A stretch of DNA of 64,000 nt, taken from the NCBI GenBank assembly GCA_034620365.1, contig JAQGEQ010000314.1, positions 310,001-374,000 on the forward strand, in the 5' to 3' direction. The notes under the pieces were generated by a model. The model did not search any database. It was given only the letters and a program-made list of their open reading frames with translations, and was not told where the DNA came from. Made by a program: the position numbers and the translations under genes. Position 1 is the first letter of the stretch. Every line of letters starts with the position of its first letter. Shown here in pieces: positions 26,311-39,700 of this stretch. The DNA comes from Pegea sp. RAD2-039. Taxonomy: Eukaryota; Chordata; Thaliacea; Salpida; Salpidae.

Positions 26311-29300
26311 CGCCGGAAGCCTCGATTTTTAATTTATTACAAATATATAAAAAACAATATTTCGTTTAAATTGATCTTCAATTTCATTTTGAATGGATCT
26401 ATAATTTTGTAATTGGCGCCAAAAAGCGGAAAACTTTGGCAAAGCTTATTCAAGGTCAGCATCTTAAATTCGTAAGAAGAAAAAGACGGTTCAAAGGTTA
26501 ATGACGAAATCCTTATAAGACTGCGTTTACTTTCATGATACTCTGAAGCCTAGGGCTTTATTTAGTTACAAATTTTTCACCCAGATTAGAATAAAGATTA
26601 TAATCAAATTTTAGAATTTTATAATTCTTCTTTTTTAGTTTTACTTCATGTCAAAACTATTTTTTCTTCTTTCTAGCAATGCAAATTAAATTGCTTAAAT
26701 TGTGTTTTTTTTATTTATTAATAGGCTGCGAGTTACAAAGTAAACAGCTCTTATAGCGAACAAGGACAAGTATTACGAGCAAACAGATAATAGAAAATCT
26801 TGGGTATCACAATTTAAAATCAATCTAGAAAGTTTAGAAACACATTAGACGCATAGGTAAAATGTAAATTATTCCTAAAAAATTTGACATGACAAAACAG
26901 ATGAAATAAATGAGAATACTGACAGTGCTACATATCAATTGATACAGAAAGTATTAAATCTTATTTTTCTAGCAAAGTTTTAAAAGATGCAATAGATTTT
27001 GATGAACAGTGAATCAGGAAGAACCTTGGTTATCTTACTAAAAAGCCAATTGTTGAGCGGTTTAATTTTCATGAAGAGCCTCTGAGGACGTATGGGAGAT
27101 TGTGATCTTTAAAGTATTCTATGAAGTTAAGATGGCAAAAGCCATTAATAATTTTAAATAGTAGTTTAAGGTCAGAATTAAATTTAGTTCTAATTTAATC
27201 TAAAACACTATTTCACTATCACTGTTAAATCTTTTATATACTTTAGAATTTAATGTTCAAATTTTCGATAATTAGGCTTATATAAATCTCTCATACTAAT
27301 TTCATAAAAAAATATCGGTAACATAAAAACTTTCTGTCCAGTGAATTAAATCATATAATTGAAGTAAAATCTTAAAGCAATTTTTTCTTTGATTTTATAA
27401 AGCGTAATAAAAAAAATGTTTATTTGATTATGTTAGCCAAAATCAATTTTTAGAATAGCTAGTAAATGTTGAAAAGTTTTTATAGAATCGACATTTAGAC
27501 AACTTGTAAAATGTTTTTATCGTTTTTGGAAAAATATTAGGTCAAAATTATAGTTATGTATCAATTGCTGACTGATTTATTTATTCTATTTTTGATAATT
27601 CAAAACATCAAAGCACACTGGTATTTTGGTAATGCTATCTTGATCTTGAAAATTATTGCGGATATTTTTATGAAACTAGCTGCTTTTATTGGGATTATGT
27701 TTCAATTGATGATTACATCAAGTTATTTTGTATTTCTGTGTAATGAAAATTTAACTACCAATATTTTATCTATTCTATAAATAAATACTTTCCTAAGCCT
27801 ATAAAAAAACTTCATATTTTCTAGGGTGTCAATTTAAGTTTTAATTATGTGTTTATTTCTTTAATATAATTATTTTGCTTCTTAAGTAATGATAAAACTT
27901 ATAACAGTTGTATTATTTATTTTAAAAAAATGTGGTGCAAGTTTGAAAAATTATTAAGTTATTTTCACACTGGTTCATGTAATTGTCACAAACTTTTCAG
28001 TGGGCATCTACCTTTTCGTCTAAGACACTCTCAGTGAATGTCCGCTTCTAGGTAATTTTTTAATTTTTTATATTTTGCTGTTTTTATCTTTAATTATAAG
28101 TTTTCTTCAATATATAGATTTAAATTGTATTTTCTTATTTCGTAAAATTTTTAAACTATATTTATTGAAATTTAAATATCTATTAAATAGTGTTTAGATA
28201 AATATTATTTAGATTCTTAATTTAAATGTTAAAAAAGTTCTAAATTGTGATTTAGTTTTATCTCGAAATATTTAGATTATTTTTATATCTTAATATATTT
28301 TCTAAATGTTCTCATTCTTTAATAATAATTTTATTTTTTAGATTTTTTCCTAAATACTACAGCTTTGAAAGCAGAGTATTTTAAAGTAAGTTCAATTTTC
28401 TTAATTTTCTAATAATAAGAATTGATTCAACAAATTCTTGTAACTTTTTAATTTGTTGCAAATATTTGAAGAAATCAAAAATTAAAGTCTGCTTGAAAAT
28501 AATTGCTTGAAATCATTTCAATCAGTTAAATAAAGTGAAAGATACAAAACTTTCAACTTTTTTATTTATATTTTTAATTTTTACAGATTTAAGATGAAGT
28601 GAACCAATTAAAGGTAAGATTTTTATTATTTTTCTAGTAATTTGCATACATCAGTAGAACATGAAGTTTCTGTCAATGTGACTTTATGTGGGAAAATTGT
28701 GATGCCAAATTAACTAAAGTATTTTCTGTAGGAATTTTAAATTTCTACTTCTGAAAATATTTCCAAATTTTTTAAACCATTTAATTTTAAAACTGAAATT
28801 TAATTTGTTTTTCATCTTTTCCTCAGGACTTAATTTTTGGAAAATGATGAAAATGTAATCTTTTGATAAAACCAACTTTCTGAGTCAGGTTTGTTTTTCT
28901 TTTTCATTTTTTTTATTTCTAATTTTTCCTGATGATGACAAACTTGCCTAAGAGAACCACTTATGACAATATGTTTATCAATTCTCACATAAACTTTAAT
29001 TTAAATCTTTTTTAAATCAATTTTTAATATTTTTTTCTGTGTTATGTGAGTCTTTCTAACCATGATTGTCGGTTTGATGATCAATAGATTATGAGATCTG
29101 AAGGAAATTTATCTAAATTTACAATTTATTTCCTCAATTTCATCTTCTAACTCTAAATTTTTTTCACAGATTTCCAATTTTTGGGTTTCTTGAGTTTAAG
29201 GTAAGAAAAGTTTTTCTAAAATGATTTCTTCCCATATTTTTCACCCTTTGTGTCAGTATCTTCACACAAGGGGACGGTAAAGTTGGGATAAATTAAACAG

Positions 29301-30327
29301 TGGTCCTTTTTTCATCTTTATTTGCTTACTAATAGCATTTGAAGTTCCATGCAGGACTACAATTTACTTTATTTCTTAATTTAATTTCAAAAATTTAATT
29401 TATTGATGAACAGGAGATGCTGGTGACACTAAAAATCCATAAACAAATTGACTGAAAAGTCTGAAGATCTTACAGAAGATTGATTTTTGAAAATGTAATC
29501 GGCAGAAGAATTCTATTTAGTAGAAACAGTTTATTGTGGATGATAAATCTGGACTTTTTACTAACTGACAACGAAAATGAATCAAGCTAGGGTTCGGAAA
29601 AGATTAATCTTTGAGAAGAGCTCAATTCAGATGACTTGCCAAACCAAGGACAATATGAGCTTTTCACTACCATTCATCAACCTTTTTATCATTCTCACAT
29701 CTGCTTAATGTCCTTCTCGTTCTTATAACTTTGAAATAAACTTTTTTACTTCAATTTGTCAAACTTTAATTTCGTGAAAGTCTCAAATAGGTTAAGTGAT
29801 TCAAGTAGCAGATTTATTTAAAAGGTCTACTTTTGTAAATAATCGACAATCAAGTTTGCAGAATCTGTTTTAGATGTTAAATTAAAAGATGTTTAATTGA
29901 AGACACAAAAGTCAAATCATTTGTAGATAAAATTGGATAATTCTTAACTTGAAAACCAACTTCACTTTTAAAAACATATTTCAGTTTAACATCAAATAAT
30001 TCCTCAATAAATAGGACTTCAATATATTTCAACAAATTTGTTGGCTTTGTGTTTTTTCAACAAGTTTTCAAATGAAAAGTTATTCAATAAAAGCTTTGTA
30101 ACTCATGTAGCAGTTATTCACAAATAAACTAAATAAACCATTCTTGTAATCAAGCTTAGAGATGTCGTTCCCTTGCAAATAGTTCAATTTTTGAAATAAC
30201 TTAATAAAGTACCTCTTATAGAACATCATAGTCGGCATTTATATCAAAACTTTTTGAACTTGAGATAGTTCAATGCGTTTAAGTAAGATGTTCTCAGTGT
30301 ATATAGAATGTAAATGTTCTTTCTATT
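26311..30327. other. Long AT-rich intergenic stretch
   Basis: No protein gene is recognised. A 74-codon frame at 27556-27780 is hydrophobic but has no homology or splice context. Between 28000 and 29500 several GTAAG/AG pairs could delimit tiny exons, but no coherent protein reads through them. An unrecognised noncoding RNA cannot be excluded. Confidence 0.4.
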
Positions 30328-30515
30328 GTCCTGCTTAGTGGCGAAGCGGTTACTACACCTACCTTCTAGCTAGGAAGTACCGGGTTCGACCCCAGGTGGA
30401 GATATATTTATAAAGCTCCTGAGAAAAACCATAAGAAAACTCGTGAAAATGTGTGTTAGAGAGATGTGCTCTCTTTAGCTACCCTCCTTTGCATTTATAT
30501 ATATAAATAAATAAA
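30328..30515 (+). mobile_element. tRNA-derived SINE with a LINE-type 3' tail
   Basis: The 5' head is tRNA-like: TTAGTGGCGAAGCGGTTAC (A-box-like), an anticodon-arm remnant, and GGGTTCGACCCCA (a perfect B-box) at about 30391-30403. A short unrelated body follows. The 3' end (GTGTGTTAGAGAGATGTGCT, then ACCCTCCTTTGCATTTATA and TAAA-type repeats) is the same tail as the LINE copies in this window. This is the stringent SINE/LINE tail-sharing arrangement. The acceptor stem is eroded, so it is not a working tRNA. Confidence 0.75.
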
Positions 30516-30767
30516 AATAAGGAAACCAACAAATTATTCACACATCTGTAAGTCTCTTTATAAGAATTTTTAAATCTTTAAAAGTCTTTTTAACTCCTAA
30601 AAAATCTGGTATCTTTGGTCATTAGTTAACTTAAAACTAAACTTTTGAATATATTTCTCCAACTTAAACCGATAATTCAATTTTTATAATTTTATTTACG
30701 CTTAAAATTGCTCAGATAAAAAAATTCTAATAAAAAATTTGGAAACGCTTTTTTTCAACACTAATAT

Positions 30768-33700
30768 CTAATCTTCATCTAGAAGATTAATTTCAAATCC
30801 AAATTGCTTGGAGTAAACTTTCAACTGATTTTCATATAACAGATTTTTCTTTACAGACTGCGAGTAATTATATTTCAAATCTTCAATCTCTTCGAAGAAT
30901 TCTTCATTAAAATTATTTAATTGACTTTTTAGATTTTCAATTTCTTTTTGTAGTTTCATATTTTCTTCTATTTTTATTTTTATTTCAGTTTCAATTCGAA
31001 TATTTTCAGCTTTTAACTCCATTTTTTCACACTGAAATGAAAAATAATTATTTTATTAAAGATTTTTTGATTTTAAATTTAGAGTTTTCAACAAATATTA
31101 ACAAAATCCTAAAAATAATTGAATTTTAAAAGTAATTTTAAAGAATCTGACTTCAGAAACTTTTAATTTATTTTCTTCTGCATCATTCCCTTCGAATTGA
31201 GGTTCGATTTTCTTTTTTAAAATCTCAATGACATGTTTCAATTCTTCATTTTCATTTTCTAATCTTGCAACAGTCAATCTAAAAACGAAATCAAAGTTAA
31301 AAAATGGATTTTCACAAATCTTTCAACAATAAAACAGCTTCTATTTCATAAAAACCTGCTAATCTGAAGTTCTTTTGTAATATTTGAGTCACAGTCACCA
31401 ACACCTGGTGGAAACCTTTCAAGAACTTCAATCTAAATATTAAATTTAAAGATTTGAAACATCATCAGTTAGTTGATCAATCACCTGATCTTTCAACCCC
31501 TCATTTTCTTCATTTAATTTTTCAAAGTAGACATTATTAGATTCTACTTTTTCTTTTAATACTTTTACTTCTTTAGTTTTTTTATCAAGTTCAACTTCTA
31601 AACGTTTCACTTTAGTTTCAAAAACTCTAGAAATTAAAAAAGATTAAAAAGTAAATCTTCATCTAATTGACCAACTTACTTGGCAGTTACTGCTGATTGG
31701 TAACCTTTGTGGCCACTGCCACTAACTTTTGGGACTTTATTCTCAGCAACAATCAACTTTTTCTTCATCTCTTCGAAGTCTTTCGCTATTTTATCTTTAT
31801 TATTCTGAAATCGAAAGTTTGTTGTCAAAACTTTATTTTTTTGGCTTCATAAGTGGAAGTAGTAGATGAAAGAAAGGACCTTTAGGATTGGTCCTATTTC
31901 AAACTTGTCCTGTCCTAGATGAGTTGCTGACCAGGTCTATGAGACCCCTGACCACATCTTGTTGACGGTTTTTTTTTCTAAATTATATATTTATTTTGTA
32001 TCTAAGAGACATGGGACAATGACCTTGGACAGTGTACTGGGACAGTGACCTGGGACAGTGACTTGGGACAGTGACCTGGGACAGTGACTTGGGACAGTGA
32101 CCTGGTACAGTGACTTGGTACAGTGACCTGGGACAGTGACATTGAGGTCAATGGATTGTGGGTTTTCTGTTGGGGTTAATCTTTACTTTATCTGAAGCAA
32201 CAGGAAAGTAGAAGACGCTATTTTTAACACTCGATAGATGGCGCTATAACAACGACAAAACACAAACTCACTTGTATCTTGTTTTTATTTTCTCTTGTTT
32301 TTTCTAACAACAATTTCACTTGATCAACTTCACATCTTAACTTCTTGTTTTCTTGCACCAACTTGTCAACAGACTTCACTTTACTTTGATATCTTCCACT
32401 TAATTCTCCACCAACTTCTTGAGTGACTTCATGAACGCGAAGCTGAAACATCAACATCATAATCGAGTCACAACAACAACTTTTAACAAACTTTTAATAT
32501 TTCATTTTCTGATTGTAGCTTTTCAACCTGTTTCTTTGAAACAACACCTGGTGTTAGCTTCAGTTGTTTGTTTTCTCGTTCAACTCGTTCTATTATGTTC
32601 TTTAACATCTTTACCCGTGATTCAAGCTCATTTATCTTCTTATGAGATGAAGTCTATCAAAAGATGATTTATTGATCATCACAAATTATTAGTAATGATT
32701 TGAAATGTAGAAATATGATAGAAAATATAAAACAGTAAAAAAGAGATTAGATTAAAAAAGGTTTTGTGTCAGATACATATGAGAAGACACATTTGATTAT
32801 TAAAAATTTGAGTTTTTAAAAGATTTAAAAATCATCAAGTAAATCTTACTTTATCTATTTGTTTTGTAGAATCCATTTCAGTTCCATTTACAGCTTTCTA
32901 AAGTAGAAATTAGAATTAGTAGATGCTTACAAACAGTTTTAATTTTATTTAAAATCATTTAAATCGAATAAATTACTTGAATAAGTTGCTTGCTTTGAAG
33001 TTTATCAAAATTAAGTTTTAACTGCTTGTAATCTGAAGTTATCTTGATCAATTGATCTTCTAAATCTTTTACTTCTTTAGTTTTATTCGATGTTTCTTTA
33101 AAAAAAGTAAAATTTTTATCGAAAAATTAGTTTGAAATTGACAAACTTTTAGAAGACTGATAAAGTTGATTCAGTTGATTCTGTAAAACTGAATTTTGTT
33201 CTTCTAATTGATTCAAGGTCTTTCGATCTTGTTCATTTAAATATTCATTTTCTTTTTGTAACTCTTTAACTTGCCTTTAATAAAATTCAAACGTATTTCA
33301 CCAACTTTATTTTCTAATTTTAATTTTACGAAAACTACCTTTCTAAAACTTCCTGACCCACAGAGGTTTTTTCATCAACTTTTCGACTATTCAGTTTGTT
33401 TCTTTGTTTTTCTAATCGTTTAATTGTTTCTTTAGAAGAAGCAAGCTAAAAATAAACATCTTGATTATTAATATTTAAAAAAATGGTTGTTAGAAAACGA
33501 ACCTGTTTTTCTAGAATGCTCAAATTTTCTTCCTTCTCTTTCAACTTTGTCTTTAAAGTATCAACTTTTTTATTAAATAATTTTCTGGTTTCCCATTTAG
33601 CAATTTCCACTGAATTCTGTAATTCAAAAAGTCTATTTTCTAAAAAGCTAAAATTCTCTAAGAGTCAAAATAGAAACTAGTAAGGTGTAGTAGATACTTC

Positions 33701-36700
33701 AAATTTACAACTGTTGAAAGCTACTAATAATGAATGAATCAGAAAATAACAAAGAAGAGAGAACAAAAAAAAGAACTTGGTTGGTATGGTAGTCTCAAAC
33801 AGCTGTGAACAAACAACTTAACTAACAAGAAATTATGAAAAAAGTAAATATTTAAAGTTTAAGAGTTTGAAATATTCACTTTATCCGTTGAATTATTACA
33901 TCTTTGATTAAGTCTTTCAATTTCTTCTTTTAATTTTTGATTTTCTTTTTTTAGTAGATCGACTTGACCTTTATTGTCCATGTAAAGTGTCTTGCGGACA
34001 ATTGGTCTCTTTTTTTCTGGCCTAGGACACATCTGATATTAAAAATTCAACCGTCACATGATATCTTACATGACATCTTCAGATTTAAAGATCTCTTGAT
34101 CTGCATCAGCAGATACCTTGATTGGATCTTCATCAATTCCTCTACTACATAAAGGTTGTGATCCGTTTTTTATTTTTTTATTTATTTGAGTTTGCAACCT
34201 AAAAATAAGAAAGAAATTAATAAAAAATCTCAGATTTTTATATTTGAAAAAACCTCCGGATTTCAATTTCTTTTTCTTCAGTTTCTTTTAAAATCTTCAT
34301 CAGCTCACACCTCAATAACTTTTCAGTTTGTTCCATTTTTTTGATCTTAACTTCTAATCCTGCATTTTCATCTTTTAACTTTTCAATATGTTCCTTCAAA
34401 ATATTCCAACATCAACAAAAAACTTTCAAAAAACTTTCAAATTTTCACTTTGAAGTGCTTCTTCTTCTTTTCTAATAGATCTTTACTCAGAATAATATCT
34501 TCTTTCTCAGCAGATGCAGCTCTTAAGTTTTCTTGAGCTTGCTGAACGATATCTGATCTCAAATCAGCCAAAGCTCGATTCATCGCCTACAAAAAACATC
34601 ATCAGCAACCAGCTAGCACCACCAGCAACCAGCTAGCACCACCAGCAACCAACTAGCACCATCAGCAACCAACTAGCACCACCAGCAACCAACTAGCACC
34701 ACCAACAACCAACTAGCACCACCAGCAACCAGCTACCACCACCAACAACCAACTAGCACCACCAACAACCAACTAGCACCACCAACAACCAACTAGCACC
34801 ACCAGCAACCAGCTACCACCACCAACAACCAACTAGCACCACCAGCAACCAGCTAGCACCATCAGCAACCAACTAGACCACCAGCAACCAACTAGCACCA
34901 CCAGCAACCAGCTAGCACCACCAGCAACCAACTAGCACCACCAACAACCAACTAGCACCACCAGCAACCAGCTACCACCACCAACAACCAACTAGCACCA
35001 CCAACAACCAACTAGCACCACCAGCAACCAGCTAGCACCACCAGCAACCAACTAGCACCACCAGCAACCAGCTAGCACCACCAGCAACCAACTAGCACCA
35101 CCAACAACCAACTAGCACCACCAGCAACCAGCTACCACCACCAACAACCAACTAGCACCACCAGCAACCAGCTAGCACCATCAGCAACCAACTAGACCAC
35201 CAGCAACCAACTAGCACCACCAGCAACCAACTACCACCATCAGCAACCAACTACCACCACCAGCAACCAACTAGCACCACCAGCAACCAACTAGCACCAT
35301 CGGCAACCAACTAGCACCATCAGCAACCAACTAGACCACCAACAACCAACTAGCACCACCAGCAACCAGCTACCACCACCAGCAACCAGCTACCACCACC
35401 AGCAACCAGCTAGCACCACCAGCAACTAGCTAGCACCACCAGCAACCAACTAGCACCACCAGCAACCAACTAGCACCATCGGCAACCAACTAGCACCATC
35501 AGCAACCAACTAGACCACCAACAACCAACTAGCACCACCAGCAACCAGCTAGCACCACCAGCAACCAACTAGCACCACCAGCAACCAACTACCACCATCA
35601 GCAACCAACTACCACCATCAGCAACCAACTACCACCACCAGCAACCAGCTACCACCATCAGCAACCAGCTACCACCATCAGCAACCAACTAGCACCACCA
35701 GCAACCAACTAGCACCATCAGCAACCAGCTACCACCATCAGCAACCAACTAGCACCACCAGCAACCAACTAGCACCATCGGCAACCAACTAGCACCATCA
35801 GCAACCAACTAGACCACCAACAACCAACTAGCACCACCAGCAACCAGCTAGCACCACCAGCAACCAACTAGCACCATCGGCAACCAACTAGCACCACCAG
35901 CAACCAACTACCATCACCAGCAACCAACTAGCACCACCAGCAACCAACTAGCACCACCAGCAACCAACTACCATCACCAGCAACCAACTACCACCATCAG
36001 CAACCAACTACCACCACCAGCAACCAACTAGCACCACCAGCAACCAACTAGCACCATCGGCAACCAACTAGCACCATCAGCAACCAACTAGACCACCAAC
36101 AACCAACTAGCACCACCAGCAACCAGCTAGCACCACCAGCAACCAACTAGCACCATCGGCAACCAACTAGCACCATCAGCAACCAACTAGCACCACCAGC
36201 AACCAACTACCATCACCAGCAACCAACTAGCACCACCAGCAACCAACTACCATCACCAGCAACCAGCTAGCACCACCAACAACCAGCTAGCACCACCAAC
36301 AACCAACTAGCACCACCAGCAACCAACTACCACCACCAGCAACCAACTACCACCACCAGCAACCAACTAGCACCACCAGCAACCAACTACCATCACCAGC
36401 AACCAGCTAGCACCACCAGCAACCAACTAGCACCACCAGCAACCAACTACCATCACCAGCAACCAGCTAGCACCACCAACAACCAGCTAGCACCATCAGC
36501 AACCAACTAGCACCACCAGCAACCAACTAGCACCACCAACAACCAACTAGCACCATCAGCAACCAACTAGCACCACCAGCAACCAACTAGCACCACCAAC
36601 AACCAACTAGCACCATCAGCAACCAACTAGCACCCCCAACAACCAACTAGCACCACCAACAACCAACTAGCACCACCAGCAACCAACTACCATCACCAGC

Positions 36701-39700
36701 AACCAGCTAGCACCACCAACAACCAGCTAGCACCATCAGCAACCAACTAGCACCATCAGCAACCAACTAGCACCACCAGCAACCAACTAGCACCACCAGC
36801 AACCAACTAGCACCACCAGCAACCAACTAGCACCACCAACAACCAACTAGCACCATCAGCAACCAACTAGCACCACCAACAACCAACTAGCACCACCAAC
36901 AACCAACTAGCACCACCAACAACCAACTAGCACCATCAGCAACCAACTAGCACCACCAACAACCAACTAGCACCACCAACAACCAACTAGCACCATCAGC
37001 AACCAACTAGCACCACCAACAACCAACTAGCACCACCAGCAACCAGCTAGCACCACCAGCAACCAACTAGCACCACCAACAACCAACTAGCACCATCAGC
37101 AACCAACTAGCACCACCAACAACCAACTAGCACCACCAGCAACCAGCACCAACTAGCACCATCGGCAACCAACTAGCACCATCAGCAACCAACTAGACCA
37201 CCAACAACCAACTAGCACCACCAGCAACCAGCTAGCACCACCAGCAACCAACTAGCACCACCAGCAACCAACTACCATCACCAGCAACCAACTAGCACCA
37301 ACAGCAACCAACTACCATCACCAGCAACCAGCTAGCACCACCAACAACCAGCTAGCACCACCAACAACCAACTAGCACCACCAGCAACCAACTACCACCA
37401 CCAGCAACCAACTACCACCACCAGCAACCAACTAGCACCACCAGCAACCAACTACCATCACCAGCAACCAGCTAGCACCACCAACAACCAGCTAGCACCA
37501 TCAGCAACCAACTAGCACCACCAGCAACCAGCTAGCACCACCAGCAACCAACTAGCACCACCAACAACCAACTAGCACCATCCAGCAACCAACTAGCACC
37601 ACCAACAACCAACTAGCACCACCAGCAACCAGCTAGCACCATCAGCAACCAACTAGCACCACCAGCTACCACCACCAGCACCACCAACAACCAACTAGCA
37701 CCATCCAACCAACTAGCACCACCAACAACCAACTAGCACCACCAGCAACCAGCTAGCACCACCAACAACCAGCTACCACCACCAGCAACCAACTACCACC
37801 ATGCAACCAACTACTCACTTGTAATTGCTTTTCTTTTTCAGCTAATTGTGATTTCAGCTTTGCTATAAGCTGCTTGAGAACTTTTAAAGAAGGTTCTTCT
37901 GTTTTCTGATTTTCTTTGAGCAATTCTATCTCCTGCAAAATCAAGATCAGATGAAGATCAAGAAGATGTAGACTAACCTGTTCAAGTTGTTGAACTTTGG
38001 AATGTTTTTTTGCTAGTTTTACACGGAGAGCATGAACCAATTTTTCAAGTTTCATCTTCTGAGACGCAAAACTGCGAAAAGAACAAAGATCTTCGGATAA
38101 AGATGATGTCTTTGATTTCAACTTACGTTTCATCATCCTTTTTTTCTTCTATTTTTTCATTTCTTTGAAAATTGTCATTTTTTAACTGAATAATTTCTGA
38201 GTTTGCATTCCTTATTCTCTCCATTAACTTACTGATTGTAGCGTTTTGCTCTTCTAATAAATCTTCTAATTCTATTATTTTCTGATCTTTACTATAAGAT
38301 GAAACTGTTGGACCACGAACAGGGATGTTCTGAAGACACAAATATGAAAAGATGAAGATATTGATAAAGATCTAACTATATTTCTGTTCGTTTCATTGGA
38401 TTCTTTACGAATTGATTCAATTTTCCGTTCAAATATTTTGATATCTTCCTGATACTTCTGATGAAGATCTTCTTTCATTCTTTCAACTGATTCAACTTTG
38501 ATCTTCATCTCAGCGAGATTTTCTTCTTTTAACTTCAATCGATCATTCAAAGATGATATTTGATCTCGCGCAATTTCAAGCTGTTCGCTTCGATAACCCT
38601 AAAACCAAACACCAATCATCTTTCAAACCTTCTTTTTTAAAACTCACAATTGAGTCTGATGCGATTTGATCTGAAGCTTTTGTAAACGGAAGATTCAATC
38701 TCAACTCATTGATGATACGATCACGACTCATGACGTCACAATTGAGTTTGAAGCGCTCATCTTTTAGACGCTCGCATTCATCTTCTAGCATCTGTAAAGA
38801 CTCTTATTAAAAGTGATCTTCTTCTCTTCTTCTTTTTACTTTAGATTTAACTTTCAACGTTTGAACAGCTTCTGATTGAGATTTGATTGTCTCGACCGCG
38901 TTCGCGATCTGTACATCTTTTGATAGCGTTGGATTTGGGAGGACACAACTCAAGTTATCCATTCTATAAAGACACAAACATCAGATGATTAGATTTAGAT
39001 CAGATCTTTTTACTTGAGAGCTTTTTTGTGGACTTGATGCTGCTTGGTTTGTAAATCTTCTAACATTTTTTCTAATTCATCTTCTCGTCTTTCCCATTCG
39101 ATCTGATGACTCTCTTGAGCCTAAATCATGTTCTTTAAACTAGAATCAAATCAAGTCTTCAACTAACTCTTAAAAGTTCAACGATATTCTCTTCTAAACT
39201 TGAAATGGTTTTTTCTTGTTTCAAATTCAAATTTTCGAAATATTTAATTTGTTCGCCTTGCCTCACAACCTTCAAACAGCCAACTAAAGACATCATTTCA
39301 AGATTAGAAGAAGTCAACCTGTCTTTGGAGCTTCAGATCTTCCAATCTTAGCTTATCCATCCTGCTACACCATTCAACTATCTTTTCTGAAGTTTTATTT
39401 TCCTGAAAAAAAAAAAGATTATTTTAAAAGATTGTCAGTTAGAATTTGTTCCTAAAAAACTAAGGATATGGATTCAGATCTTCATCTGAAGATCCTTGAG
39501 GACACTAACAGAAAGAGATGTGGGACACAAACCTTTATAGCTTGTTGGACTTCTTTAGCGCTACAACTTTCTACATCCAATCGAGATAATCTCTCTTCCA
39601 CTACCTCTCGTGCAATCTTTACTCTCCTTAATTCGTCATAAACTTTTGCTTTATCATCTCTCAGTCTAAAATCAACAAAAGTCTAGCATCCAGGATGACA

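Noticed and set aside
27556-27780. 74-codon hydrophobic + strand frame
   Set aside because: Hydrophobic frames arise readily in T-rich DNA; there is no signal-peptide pattern, conserved motif or splice context that I can support.
28000-29500. Possible multi-microexon gene
   Set aside because: Splice-like dinucleotides are frequent, but no continuous or recognisable protein emerges on either strand.
30328-30400. Functional tRNA gene (anticodon-loop TCT)
   Set aside because: The acceptor stem does not pair, and the sequence continues into a LINE-type tail, so it is a SINE head.
34600-37812. Considered as a CRISPR-like array or a coding repeat
   Set aside because: There are no unique spacers between units, the period of 20 is not divisible by three, stops occur, and the array is bounded by splice sites inside a eukaryotic gene.
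37753-37818. Extension of the CEP290 exon at 37819 into the repeat (LLVVVAGCWWC-type end)
   Set aside because: The reading frame only runs on through the splice donor GTGAGT into the minisatellite; homology to CEP290 resumes at 34586.
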